From the NCBI RefSeq assembly GCF_013205055.1, contig NZ_JABMLF010000003.1, forward strand, positions 62,001 to 126,000: 64,000 bases of DNA, in the 5' to 3' direction. Of the stretch, positions 52,974-61,963 are shown piece after piece. Under the pieces are notes generated by a model. The model saw nothing but the letters and a program-made list of their open reading frames with translations. It did not search any database and had not been told where the DNA came from. Origin of the DNA: Rathayibacter sp. VKM Ac-2856. Its GTDB lineage: Bacteria; Actinomycetota; Actinomycetes; Actinomycetales; Microbacteriaceae. The position numbers and the translations under genes are program-made. Positions within the stretch are counted from its first letter, which is position 1, and each line of letters begins with the position of its first letter.

Positions 52974-53261
52974 CTACTTGGCAGCGGCCTTGAGCTTGGT
53001 GCCCGCGGAGACCTTGACCGAGTGGCCGGCCGCGATCTGGATGGTCTCGCCGGTCTGCGGGTTGCGGCCGGTGCGCGCGGCGCGGGAGGTGCGCTCGACG
53101 GCGATCCAGCCGGGGATGGTGACCTTCACGTCGTTGGAGACGGAGTCGGCGAGGGTCGAGAAGAGCGAGTCGAGGACGCCGTTGACGGCGGCCTGGCTCT
53201 GGCCGGAGTCGGCGGCGATCTTCGCGACGAGCTCGGTGCGGTTGAGCGACTTGTCAGCCAT
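52974..53261 (-). CDS. hup: HU-family nucleoid protein
   Basis: This 95-residue histone-like protein has LNRTELVAKIAADSGQSQAA at the start and IPGWIAVERTSRAARTGRNP (a typical arm with the RNP intercalation motif). It ends in KVSAGTKLKAAAK. It lacks the long Lys/Ala tail of mycobacterial HupB. It bends and packages DNA. ATG 53261 is preceded by a strong GGGAGGA ribosome-binding site. The 269 bases to the amylase gene (53262-53530) form a divergent promoter region in which I cannot fix the hup promoter. Confidence 0.95.
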   Translation of the reverse strand: MADKSLNRTELVAKIAADSGQSQAAVNGVLDSLFSTLADSVSNDVKVTIPGWIAVERTSRAARTGRNPQTGETIQIAAGHSVKVSAGTKLKAAAK

Positions 53262-53530
53262 TGGAGTGTCCTCCCAGGACGTTCGCGCTGTTGAGAACAG
53301 CTGGTGGTTGTGTGTCGTCCAACGGCCGGGGACGGACCCCGTCAACCGGTCGGACCGTCCGTAACCTACCAGCCCGATCCCGGATCGGCGTCGATTCGCG
53401 CGTCGAGAAGCCCGGAATCACGCCGATCGGCACCCCGCGGAGGCTCTCGAACGGCTGGGAGGCGGTGTCAGGGGCCGTCGCTACACTCGCCGACGGCGCG
53501 CGCCCGAGCTCGCCGGGAGAGGCGACCGCG

Positions 53531-54805
53531 ATGGCGCAGACGACGGACGGCTGGATCTCGACGGCGATCTGGTGGCAGATCCACCCGCTCGCCTTCCTGG
53601 GGGCCGAGGCGACCTCGGCCGACGGACCGCGGGAGGGCGACGAGCCGCAGCACCGCCTCCGCCGCCTCCTCCCCTGGCTCGACGACCTGCTCGCGCTGGG
53701 CTGCAACGGCCTGCTGCTCGGCCCGGTCTTCGCCTCGATGACCCACGGCTACGACACGGTCGACCACCTCCGCGTCGACCCGCGGCTCGGCGACGAGCAG
53801 GACCTCGACGATCTGATCGCCGCCTGCCGCGAGCGCGGGATCCGCCTGGTCTTCGACGGGGTCTTCAACCACGTCGGCCGCGAGCACGCGTGGTGGCGCG
53901 AGGCCGTCGCCGCGGGCGAGGGCTCCCCCGCCGCCGCGCGCTTCCGTCGGACGGACGCGGCGCGCGAGGTCGACGGCCTGCGGGTCGACGTCTTCGAGGG
54001 GCACGAGGCTCTGGTCGAGCTCGACACGACGAACCCCGAGGTCGCCGCGCACGTCTCGGCGGTGATGAGCCACTGGCTCGAGCGCGGGATCGACGGCTGG
54101 CGCCTGGACGCCGCGTACGCGATCGCCCCCTCCGCCTGGCGCGCCGCGATCGACCCGGTGCGCGAGCGCTTCCCCGAGGCGTGGTTCGTCGGCGAGGTCA
54201 TCCACGGCGACTACGCCGGCTACGTGCGCGAGTCGGGCCTGGACTCCGTCACCCAGTACGAGCTGTGGAAGTCGGTGCGCAGCTCGATCGAGGAGGGCAA
54301 CCTCTTCGAGCTCGATTGGACGCTGCAGCGGCACGCGGAGCTCCTCGAGACCTTCGTGCCGATGACCTTCATCGGCAACCACGACGTGACGAGGCTCGCC
54401 AGCGCGATCGCCGATCCGCGGCACCACGGCCACGCGGTCGCGGTCCTCGGCCTCGTCGGGGGCGTCCCCAGCATCTACTCCGGCGACGAGCGCGGTCTCG
54501 AGGGCGTGAAGGAGGAGCGCGCCGGCGGCGACGACGCGATCCGGCCCGAGTTCCCGGACGACCCGGCCGAGTGGCCGCGGAACGACGCCTACCGCGTGCA
54601 CCAGGAGGTCATCGCGTTCCGGCGCCGGCACCCGTGGCTCGTCGCCGCGCGCACCCGGAGCGTCGACCTCGCGAACACCTCGGTGCTCCTCGTGGCCGAG
54701 GGGCCCGGCGGCGAGAGCGCCCGGCTCGCGCTCAACCTCGGCGACGAGGCGGCGAGCCCGGGCGGGATCCGCGTCGAGGCGCACTCCTGGCTCCTGCTCG
54801 ACTGA
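53531..54805 (+). CDS. Alpha-amylase family (GH13) glycosidase
   Basis: This 424-residue cytoplasmic enzyme has all four GH13 regions: VFDGVFNHVGR (I), GWRLDAAYA with the nucleophile Asp (II), FVGEVIHGD with the acid/base Glu (III) and FIGNHDVTR (IV). No signal peptide is present, so the substrate is intracellular. The small domain ending SWLLLD and the absence of domain B details make the specificity uncertain (oligosaccharide hydrolase, trehalose-related or transferase). A TACACT -10 at 53482-53487 precedes a 40-base leader. Confidence 0.92.
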   Translation: MAQTTDGWISTAIWWQIHPLAFLGAEATSADGPREGDEPQHRLRRLLPWLDDLLALGCNGLLLGPVFASMTHGYDTVDHLRVDPRLGDEQDLDDLIAACRERGIRLVFDGVFNHVGREHAWWREAVAAGEGSPAAARFRRTDAAREVDGLRVDVFEGHEALVELDTTNPEVAAHVSAVMSHWLERGIDGWRLDAAYAIAPSAWRAAIDPVRERFPEAWFVGEVIHGDYAGYVRESGLDSVTQYELWKSVRSSIEEGNLFELDWTLQRHAELLETFVPMTFIGNHDVTRLASAIADPRHHGHAVAVLGLVGGVPSIYSGDERGLEGVKEERAGGDDAIRPEFPDDPAEWPRNDAYRVHQEVIAFRRRHPWLVAARTRSVDLANTSVLLVAEGPGGESARLALNLGDEAASPGGIRVEAHSWLLLD

Positions 54806-54932
54806 GCTGCGCGAGCGGGCCGCTCGACGGAGCCGCTCGACGGAGCGTGGGCGGCGGGCTCCCGGTGATCTACGCTCGGGGCAGCGGCGGGAGCGCACTG
54901 CCCCGGCCGCTCGAGACGGACGAGGAGCGACG

Positions 54933-55262
54933 ATGCCCGACGGGTCGCAGTCACAGCAGGATCAGACCGCGCAGGCGCTGCGGATCGAGCACGAGCCGGA
55001 GGCGGGCCGCGAGCGGACCGGCCTCGAGGAGGCGCTGGCCGCCCCGGTCGACTCCCTGACCGATCCCGGGCCGGGCGAGCGCAGCGGTCTCTCCAGCCGC
55101 ATCGCCGAGGAGCTCCTCGACGGCGTCTCGGACACGATCGGCGGCGACGCGGCGCCGGCGCTCCGGCGCGCCCCCGAGATCGACGACCCGGCGCGCGCCG
55201 TCGGCGACGACCCGGCGCAGCCGATCCACGGGTCGTTCAGCGCGGAGTTCGAGAAGCGCTGA
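54933..55262 (+). CDS. Acidic disordered hypothetical protein
   Basis: This 109-residue protein is rich in Glu, Asp, Pro and Gly (EHEPEAGRERTGLEEALAAP, later GDDPAQPIHGSFSAEFEKR). It has no membrane helix or signal. A GAGGAG ribosome-binding site and a TACGCT -10 at 54871-54876 support expression. The family is unknown to me; it may be a small actinobacterial protein of the intrinsically disordered kind. Confidence 0.62.
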   Translation: MPDGSQSQQDQTAQALRIEHEPEAGRERTGLEEALAAPVDSLTDPGPGERSGLSSRIAEELLDGVSDTIGGDAAPALRRAPEIDDPARAVGDDPAQPIHGSFSAEFEKR

Positions 55263-55640
55263 GCTCCGCGGCGGGACGTCCCTGCTGATCGATCGGCTCG
55301 CGGAGCGGTGGGTCTCGATACGCCCCTGCGGGGCTACTCGACCAGCATGGGGGCCCTGCGGGGCTACTCGACCATGATGCCCCTGCGGGGTGACTCAACC
55401 AGCATGGGGCCCTGCGAAGCTACTCGACCAGCATGGGGGCCCCTGCGGGGCTGCTGGATCGGCGTGCGGCGGCGGAGGGACGAGGGCGGGGCGCAGTCAT
55501 GCTGGTCGAGTAGCCGCGCAGCGGCGTATCGAGACCCACGCTGTCGATCACATGCTGGTTGAGTAGCCGCGGAGCGGCGTATCGAGACCCCTGCGCCGAC
55601 GACGGTGGATCTCGATGCGCGCCCTCCGGGCGCTACTCGA
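55263..55640. repeat. Dense cluster of REP-like units (eight copies, both orientations)
   Basis: No gene is found in this 378-base gap. From 55311 it carries five units in plus orientation (starting 55311, 55351, 55380, 55408, 55438), two inverted units (55499-55538, 55551-55590) and one diverged plus unit (55606-55645). The unit has the pattern GGTCTCGATACGCC, a CCCTGCGGGG core and GGCTACTCGACCAGCATG. Most internal copies keep only the right half. The last unit reaches the stop codon of the S9 peptidase gene. Confidence 0.85.
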
Positions 55641-57554
55641 TCAGCCTGCGCGCGGGGGCGTCCGGTCGGGGCCGAGGGTCTCGGTGAGGAAGCGCAGCAG
55701 CTCGACGAGCAGCGCCTCCTTCGACTCGGCGTGGCGGTACTCGTGCCCCTCGCCGTCCAGCTGCAGGAAGCGGACCGGGCGGCCGAGCTCCTCGAGCGCC
55801 GCGACGATCTGCCGTGCCTCGCCGATCGGCACGTTGGTGTCGAGCTCGCCGTGCACGACGAGCAGCGGCACGTCGATCGCGTCGGCGGCGTTCAGCGGTG
55901 ACAGCTCCTCGAGCAGCGCGGCGTCGTGCTCGGGGTGCCCGTACTTGGTGACGGCGGCGGAGGCGATCCACGGCTCGGTGTCGCGGTAGAACGTCTGCAG
56001 GTGCGACATGCCGCAGATGTCGACGCCCGCCGCGAAGACGCCGGGCGAGAAGGCCAGCGCGGCGAGGGTGAGGTAGCCGCCGTAGGAGCGGCCGGTGACG
56101 GCGATCCGCTCGGCGTCGGCGTGCCCCGACTCGACGAGGAACGCGGCGGCGGCCAGGACGTCGTCGAAGGCGTCCGTGCGCCTCTCCACGTCGTCGGCGT
56201 GGACGAAGTCGCGACCGAAGCCCGAGGAGCCCCGCACGTTCGGCGCGAAGACGGTGATCCCCGCGGCGGCGACCGCCTGGTGCTGCGCCGAGAAGGTCGG
56301 CCGCTCCTGCGACTCCGGCCCGCCGTGCAGGCTGAGCATCGCCGGGCCCTGCGCCGTCGCGCCGGGAGCGCGGTAGAGCCAGCCGGAGAGCGCCAGGCCG
56401 TCGCGGCCCTCGAAGCGCTCCAGCGTCGGGACGACGAGCGGCGCGGCGGCGAGCGCCGGCACCCCGGTGATCCGGGACCACTCGTGGCTGGCGGTGTCCA
56501 GCCGCCAGAGCTCGCGCGGGCGCTCCGGGCCCTCGACGCCGAGGATCACGGCGCCGCCGTCGCGGGAGAGCACGGGGGTCGTGGCGACGAGTCCCGGCAG
56601 CCCCGCGACCGGGACCCGCTCGCCGGTGGTGGTGTCGAGCAGCTCGATCTCGCTCGAGCCGGCGACGTTCCAGACCAGCATCAGCATCCGGCCGGCGTCG
56701 TCGGCGTCCAGGCCCTCGAGCTCGGCGTCGTCACGGGCGGCGACGCGGCGGATCCGGCCGCGCCAGCCGTCGGGGCCGAGCGGCATCGCGACCAGCTGGC
56801 GCCGGGGCAGATCGACGTCGGTCGCGAGGTAGGCGACCATCGGGCTCTCGGTGTCGTGCGGCGGCGAGGGGCGCAGCAGCGCGACGTCCGTGGATCCGGT
56901 GCCCGAGTCGGGGAGGAGCGCGTGGTTCTCGTTCGTCAGGCGGTCGACGACCACGCAGTACTGCTGGCCGCGCTGCCCGTCGCGGACGACGACGAGCCGC
57001 TCCTCCACCGAGAGGTCGAGCACCGAGATCAGGTCGCCGTCGACCAGCGGCTTCCGCTCGCCCGTGACCGGGTCGACGAGGAAGGAGCGGGTCGGCTGCT
57101 CCGGCTCGGCCGACGGGATCGTGACGACGACGTGGTGCCCGCTGCGCGTCCACGGGCCGAGCTCGGCGTGGGCGTCGCGCGAGCCGGCGATGCGGCGGGC
57201 GTCGGAGCCGTCGGGCCGGACGACCCAGACCTGGCTGCGCACGCCGCCGTCGGTCGCGACGAGGCAGGCGAGCCAGGCGGAGTCGGCCGACCAGGAGACC
57301 TCGAGCACCGGATCGTCCGTGAAGCGGAGGCGGCGCGCCTCCGGGGGCGCAGCTCCGACGACCACGTCCTGGACCCAGACCTCGGGCGCTCCGCCGCGAT
57401 CGCTGAGGAAGGCGACGCGAGCGGCGTCCGGCGTCATCGTCGGGCCCCAGCTGCCCCAGGCGTGCACGAGGCCGAGCCCGAGCTCCTCGGCGGCGGCCAG
57501 GAGGTCGGCGGCCGGTCGAGCGGCGGCCGGCGGAGCGGCGGGAGGGAGCGTCAT
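55641..57554 (-). CDS. S9-family serine peptidase (prolyl-oligopeptidase/acylaminoacyl type)
   Basis: This 637-residue cytoplasmic peptidase has an N-terminal beta-propeller (about 1-370) and a C-terminal alpha/beta-hydrolase with the nucleophile Ser in VTGRSYGGYLTLAA, the acid in HGELDTNVP and the His in DGEGHEYRH. Such enzymes cleave short peptides. The start ATG 57554 is 21 bases behind the asparagine-synthetase stop; GAGGAT at 57561-57566 might also give a separate leaderless message. Its operon position suggests a peptide substrate made by the two upstream enzymes. Confidence 0.92.
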   Translation of the reverse strand: MTLPPAAPPAAARPAADLLAAAEELGLGLVHAWGSWGPTMTPDAARVAFLSDRGGAPEVWVQDVVVGAAPPEARRLRFTDDPVLEVSWSADSAWLACLVATDGGVRSQVWVVRPDGSDARRIAGSRDAHAELGPWTRSGHHVVVTIPSAEPEQPTRSFLVDPVTGERKPLVDGDLISVLDLSVEERLVVVRDGQRGQQYCVVVDRLTNENHALLPDSGTGSTDVALLRPSPPHDTESPMVAYLATDVDLPRRQLVAMPLGPDGWRGRIRRVAARDDAELEGLDADDAGRMLMLVWNVAGSSEIELLDTTTGERVPVAGLPGLVATTPVLSRDGGAVILGVEGPERPRELWRLDTASHEWSRITGVPALAAAPLVVPTLERFEGRDGLALSGWLYRAPGATAQGPAMLSLHGGPESQERPTFSAQHQAVAAAGITVFAPNVRGSSGFGRDFVHADDVERRTDAFDDVLAAAAFLVESGHADAERIAVTGRSYGGYLTLAALAFSPGVFAAGVDICGMSHLQTFYRDTEPWIASAAVTKYGHPEHDAALLEELSPLNAADAIDVPLLVVHGELDTNVPIGEARQIVAALEELGRPVRFLQLDGEGHEYRHAESKEALLVELLRFLTETLGPDRTPPRAG

Positions 57555-57575
57555 GCCTCCATCCTCCGGCACCGC

Positions 57576-59360
57576 TCAGCCGACGCCGTGCTCCTGCAGC
57601 CACATCTCGAGCAGGGCGAGCTGCCAGAGCTCGTTGGAGCCCAGGCGGGTGCGGGTCGCGTTCGGATCGGCCAGGAGCGCGTCCACTGTCGCCGGATCGA
57701 AGATCCCGCGGCGCCGCGCGGCCGGGTCGGTCAGCGCCGAGCGCACCCGCTCGAGATAGGGGCCCTCGAGCTGGCGGATCGCGGGCACCGGGAACGAGCC
57801 CTTGGTGCGGTCGATCACCTCGTCCGGGACGATGCCGCGGACCGCGCGCTTGAGGACTCCCTTGCCGCCGTGGGCGAGCTTGAGCTCCGGCGGGATCGTG
57901 CCCACGAGCTCGACGAACTCGTGGTCGAGGAACGGCACCCGCGCCTCCAGGCCCCACGCCATCGTCATGCTGTCGACCCGCTTCACCGGGTCGTCGACGA
58001 GCATGACCGCGGTGTCGTTGCGCAGCGCCGCGTCCACGGCCGTGTCGGCTCCCGGCCGGGCGAAGCGCTCGGCGAGGAAGACGGTCGCGGCGTCGGGGTC
58101 GCCGCGCCAGGCGGGCGAGAGCAGCGACTGGAGCGCGGCGAAGGAGCGGTCGACGAAGACGTCCGCGTAGGCCTCGGCCGCCCGCTCGCGCGGCACCCGC
58201 GCCAGCGGCGGGTACCAGTCGTAGCCGCCGAGCACCTCGTCGGCCCCCTGCCCGGACTGCACGACCTTGACGTGCTGCGAGACGTCCTCGCTGAGCAGGT
58301 GGAAGGCGACGGCGTCGTGCGAGACCATCGGCTCGCTCATCGAGCCGACCGCGGCGTCGATCCCGGGCAGCAGCCGGGACGAGTCGATCGGGAGGCGGTG
58401 GTGATCGGAGCCGAAGCGCTCCGCGACCAGGCTCGAGTACTCGAACTCGTCGCCGGACTCGCCGCCCGCCGCGTCGAAGCCGATGGAGAAGGTCTGCAGT
58501 CCGGTCTGCCCCGCCTCGGCGAGCAGCGCGACGATGAGGCTGGAGTCGATGCCGCCGGAGAGCAGCACGCCGACGGGCACGTCCGCGACCATCCGGCGCG
58601 AGACGGCGGTGCGGAACGAGGCGAGCAGCGCCTCCTGCCAGTCGCGCTCGCTCCAGTCGGCCCGCGCGGGATCGCGGGCGAAGACCGGCTCCCAGTAGAC
58701 GCGCTCGCGGCTGCGCCCGTCGGGCTCGATCACCCGCACGGTCGCGGGCGGCAGCTTCGTCACGCCCGTGAGGATCGTGCGCGGCGCCGGCACGACCGAG
58801 TGGAAGCTGAGGTAGAGCATCAGCGCCGTGCGGTCGATCGAGGTGTCCACGCCGCCGGCCGCGACCAGGGCCGGCAGGGTCGAGGCGAAGCGGAGCCGGT
58901 CGCGCGACTCGTCGAGGTAGAGCGGCTTGATGCCGAGGCGATCGCGGGCCAGCACGACGCGGCCGGAGTCGCGCTCGTGGATCGCGAAGGCGAACATGCC
59001 GAGGAGGTGGTCGACGCAGTCCTCGCCCCACTGGGCGTAGGCCTTGCCGATCACCTCGGTGTCGGAGTGGGAGAAGAAGCGGTGCCCCTTCCCCTCCAGC
59101 TCGGCGCGCAGCTCCCGGTGGTTGTAGATGCAGCCGTTGAAGACGATCGTCAGGCCCAGCGCGGCGTCGACCATCGGCTGCGCACCCGCAGCGGAGAGGT
59201 CGATGATGGCCAGCCGCCGGTGCCCGAGCGCGACGCGGCCCGAGGCCCAGAGGCCGTCGCCGTCGGGGCCGCGGTGCACGAGGCAGCCGGTCATCCGATC
59301 GACCGCGCCCCGGTCGGCGCGCTCGCCGTCGAACCGGATCTCGCCCGCGATGCCGCACAT
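57576..59360 (-). CDS. Asparagine-synthetase-like glutamine amidotransferase
   Basis: This 594-residue class II amidotransferase has the catalytic Cys2 (MCGIAGEIRFDGE), HRRLAIIDLSAAGAQPM and the synthetase PP-loop LLSGGIDSSLIVALL. LEARVPFLDHEFVEL and ELKLAHGGKGVLKRAVRG match AsnB and N-acetylglutaminylglutamine amidotransferase. It uses glutamine to amidate a carboxylate activated by ATP. The acceptor may be free aspartate or a peptide made by the adjacent amidoligase. ATG 59360 is one base behind the amidoligase stop. Confidence 0.92.
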   Translation of the reverse strand: MCGIAGEIRFDGERADRGAVDRMTGCLVHRGPDGDGLWASGRVALGHRRLAIIDLSAAGAQPMVDAALGLTIVFNGCIYNHRELRAELEGKGHRFFSHSDTEVIGKAYAQWGEDCVDHLLGMFAFAIHERDSGRVVLARDRLGIKPLYLDESRDRLRFASTLPALVAAGGVDTSIDRTALMLYLSFHSVVPAPRTILTGVTKLPPATVRVIEPDGRSRERVYWEPVFARDPARADWSERDWQEALLASFRTAVSRRMVADVPVGVLLSGGIDSSLIVALLAEAGQTGLQTFSIGFDAAGGESGDEFEYSSLVAERFGSDHHRLPIDSSRLLPGIDAAVGSMSEPMVSHDAVAFHLLSEDVSQHVKVVQSGQGADEVLGGYDWYPPLARVPRERAAEAYADVFVDRSFAALQSLLSPAWRGDPDAATVFLAERFARPGADTAVDAALRNDTAVMLVDDPVKRVDSMTMAWGLEARVPFLDHEFVELVGTIPPELKLAHGGKGVLKRAVRGIVPDEVIDRTKGSFPVPAIRQLEGPYLERVRSALTDPAARRRGIFDPATVDALLADPNATRTRLGSNELWQLALLEMWLQEHGVG

Positions 59361-59361
59361 C

Positions 59362-61869
59362 TCAGCCGCCTACGATCCAGGTGTCCTTCGCGCCGCCGCC
59401 GCGCGAGGAGTTGACGATCATGCTGCCCTCCGCGGCGACACGGGTGAGGGCGAGGTCGGCGAGCCGGACGTCGCCCGGCCCGGTCCCGGTGACGAGGACG
59501 AAGGCGCGGAGGTCGATGTGCCGCGGCTGCAGCTCGGTGCCGGAGAACGCGGGCAGCGAGGAGAGCCGCACGACCTCCTGGGCGACCCAGCCGCCCGGGT
59601 CCGCCGCGATCTCCGCGCGCCGCTCGGCGACCCGGGCCGCGGGGGCGGCCGGGCCGATCATCACGCCGCGGCCGCCGTAGCCGTCGACGGGCTTGGTGAC
59701 CAGCTCGCCGACGCGCTCGAGCACGATCCGGCGCTCGGCCTCGTCCTCGGGCCGGTAGGTCGGCACGGACTCCAGGAGCGGGCGCTCGTCGAGGTAGTAG
59801 CCGATCAGCTCGGGCACCGCGCAGTAGAGGGCCTTGTCGTCCGCGACGCCGTTGCCGGGCGCGTTGGCGAGGTACACGTCTCCGGCCGCTGCGACCTCGA
59901 GGATCTCGCGGCCGATCGGCCGGTCGCCGTCGACGAGGTCGACCAGCTCCACGTCGAGCCGCAGGTAGAGCGCGTCCACCGGCGCGCCGCCCGCCAGGAC
60001 CCGGCCGCCCCGCACCTCGACGTCGCCCGCCTGGAGCAGGAGGAGACCCGCGCCCTCGGCGAGCCGGCGGTGCTCGAACCACGCCGAGCTCGACGCTCCG
60101 CTGGAGAGCAGGCCGAGCACCGGGTCGGCGCCCTTCGCGCCGTGGGCGAGGGTCGCACGCAGTCCGGCGAGCGCCGTCGACGGATCGAGGAGGCCGTCGG
60201 GGCGCGGCAGATCGGGCAGCACGTCGTCGAGCAGGTGGCGGATGCCCAGCGCGTAGGCGAGACCGCTGGGGTTCCGCAGGTTGTCCTCCAGCACCCGCCA
60301 GCCGCCGAACTCGTTGCGGACCAGGTCGAAGCCCATCACGGCGCCGCGGACGGTGCCGGCCGGCAGCCGCGCGGCGTCCTCGCTCCAGCCCGGCGCGCCG
60401 CGCAGGTCGCGGACCACCCCGGCCCTGACCGCGCGGCCCTCGCCGTAGACGTCCTGCAGGAAGCACTCGAGCGCACGGGCGCGCTGCTCGAGCCCCGCGG
60501 CGAGCTCGCCCCACTCGTGGGCCTGCAGCACACGCGGGACGAGGTCGACCGGGAACGGGCGGTCCTCCTCGCCGACGCGGAAGGTGAGCCCGGCCTCGGC
60601 GACGCGCCGGTCGCGGGAGTCGTGCAGACTCGCGAGCCGCTCGGGGCCGAGCCCGCGGAAGTGCTCGAGGATCGGCTGGTAGGCGCTCTTGGGCCGTCCG
60701 CCGGTGGCCACGGCCTCGTCGCCGGCGCGGACGCGGTAGGTGCGCAGGCTCGGCGCGGGGAGGATCGGGCCGCTCGCGGGGCCGTGCGTCTCGGCGACCA
60801 CGGCGTCGACGACGGCGTCGAGGGTGCCGCGCTCGGCGAAGACGGCGCGCTGACGGTCGGCCGAGTTGCCGCGCGCGATCAGCGCCTCGGCGAGCGCGCG
60901 GACCTGCTCCAGGTCGCCGAGCTCGTCGAGGGCGGGCTGGAGGCGCGCGATCAGGCTGCGCAGCGCCTCGGCGGCGGGCACGGGGCGCGGGTGCTCGGTG
61001 TGATCGAGCAGCGGGCCGGCGAGACCGCCGCGCGCGGCCTGCCAGGTGGCGGCGCGCTGGATCGGCGGCGGGGTGTGCCGGAACGGCCGGCCCGCCTCGA
61101 TGTCGAGCTCGGCGGTGCGGACGAGGCCGCGGAAGAGCCCCGCGATCAGCACCGCGTCGTCGACGATCGGCATCGCATCGCAGACCCGCAGCTCGAGGGT
61201 CGGCGCGTGCGAGGAGGGCCGCACGTCGAAGTAGGCCATCTTCGAGTCCGCGATCACCCCGGTCGCGATCAGGTCGTCGAGGAGGCGGTCGTACTCGGCG
61301 GCGGAGTCCAGCGGCCCGGTCGCGCCGGCGCTCGGCCAGCGCTGCCAGATGATCGTGCGGATGCTCGCGTAGCCGGTGTCCTGGCCGTTCCAGTACGGGC
61401 TGCTCGCGCTCGCGGAGAGCAGCACCGGCAGGTCCCGGGCGATGCGCTGGGCGATCTGCACGGCGAGCTCGCGGTCGGAGACGCCGACGTGGATCTGGGT
61501 GCCGCAGATCAGCTGCTCGTCCACGAGCATCCGGTACTGCTCCTGCATCCGCCCGTAGCGGCCGGTGCTGGTGAGCTCGAAGTCGCCGTGCTCGGAGCGG
61601 GGCGCGGTGCCCACGGCGGCGATGCCGATGCCGTCGGGCGCCGCGGCGTCGATCACCGCGCGCCGGAGCGAGATCAGCTGCTCGCGCAGCCCGTCGAGCG
61701 AGTCGACCACCGCGGTGTTCGTCTCGACCGTGGTCCGCTGGAGCTCGGCCGAGAAGCTGTCTCGCGGAAGCCGGGCCAGCACCTGGGGGGCGTGGGGGGA
61801 GAGCTGCCTCGACTCGAGATCGATGAGGTGGAGCTCCTCCTCCGCACCGAGGGTCAGTTCTGCGCGCAT
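59362..61869 (-). CDS. Fusion of a GCS2-like carboxylate-amine ligase and a circularly permuted ATP-grasp ligase
   Basis: This 835-residue two-domain ligase has a glutamate-cysteine ligase type 2 (YbdK-like) N-terminal part (about 1-365): LTLGAEEELHLIDLESRQLS, VETNTAVVDSL, CGTQIHVGVSDRE and THAPTL-type substrate strands. The C-terminal part (about 375-835) is a circularly permuted ATP-grasp: RVLEDNLRNPSGLAYAL, ELVTKPVDGYGGRGVMIGP, RHIDLRAFVLV and NSSRGGGAKDTWIV. Each domain should form an amide bond with ATP. ATG 61869 follows TACGGT at 61876-61881 with six bases between. It leads the amidoligase-amidotransferase-peptidase operon. Confidence 0.9.
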   Translation of the reverse strand: MRAELTLGAEEELHLIDLESRQLSPHAPQVLARLPRDSFSAELQRTTVETNTAVVDSLDGLREQLISLRRAVIDAAAPDGIGIAAVGTAPRSEHGDFELTSTGRYGRMQEQYRMLVDEQLICGTQIHVGVSDRELAVQIAQRIARDLPVLLSASASSPYWNGQDTGYASIRTIIWQRWPSAGATGPLDSAAEYDRLLDDLIATGVIADSKMAYFDVRPSSHAPTLELRVCDAMPIVDDAVLIAGLFRGLVRTAELDIEAGRPFRHTPPPIQRAATWQAARGGLAGPLLDHTEHPRPVPAAEALRSLIARLQPALDELGDLEQVRALAEALIARGNSADRQRAVFAERGTLDAVVDAVVAETHGPASGPILPAPSLRTYRVRAGDEAVATGGRPKSAYQPILEHFRGLGPERLASLHDSRDRRVAEAGLTFRVGEEDRPFPVDLVPRVLQAHEWGELAAGLEQRARALECFLQDVYGEGRAVRAGVVRDLRGAPGWSEDAARLPAGTVRGAVMGFDLVRNEFGGWRVLEDNLRNPSGLAYALGIRHLLDDVLPDLPRPDGLLDPSTALAGLRATLAHGAKGADPVLGLLSSGASSSAWFEHRRLAEGAGLLLLQAGDVEVRGGRVLAGGAPVDALYLRLDVELVDLVDGDRPIGREILEVAAAGDVYLANAPGNGVADDKALYCAVPELIGYYLDERPLLESVPTYRPEDEAERRIVLERVGELVTKPVDGYGGRGVMIGPAAPAARVAERRAEIAADPGGWVAQEVVRLSSLPAFSGTELQPRHIDLRAFVLVTGTGPGDVRLADLALTRVAAEGSMIVNSSRGGGAKDTWIVGG

Positions 61870-61963
61870 GCGCTCACCGTACGACCCTCATGTTTCGGGC
61901 GGCTACGGGGTGGCCGCGGACGCGCCGTCGTGCTGGGCGCGGCGGGGCGGTGGGCCGGCCGGG

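Noticed and set aside
53262-53530. A small RNA or extra gene between hup and the amylase gene
   Set aside because: No ORF with family resemblance and no stable conserved hairpin could be seen; it reads as a divergent promoter region.
55311-55645. Repeat cluster as a possible CRISPR array
   Set aside because: Units have variable length, occur in both orientations, carry no uniform spacers and there are no cas genes.
55926-59414. An open plus-strand frame of about 1160 codons opposite the S9 peptidase and amidotransferase
   Set aside because: It is antisense to two well-supported genes and its composition is that of a mirror frame. Long open antisense frames are normal at this GC content.
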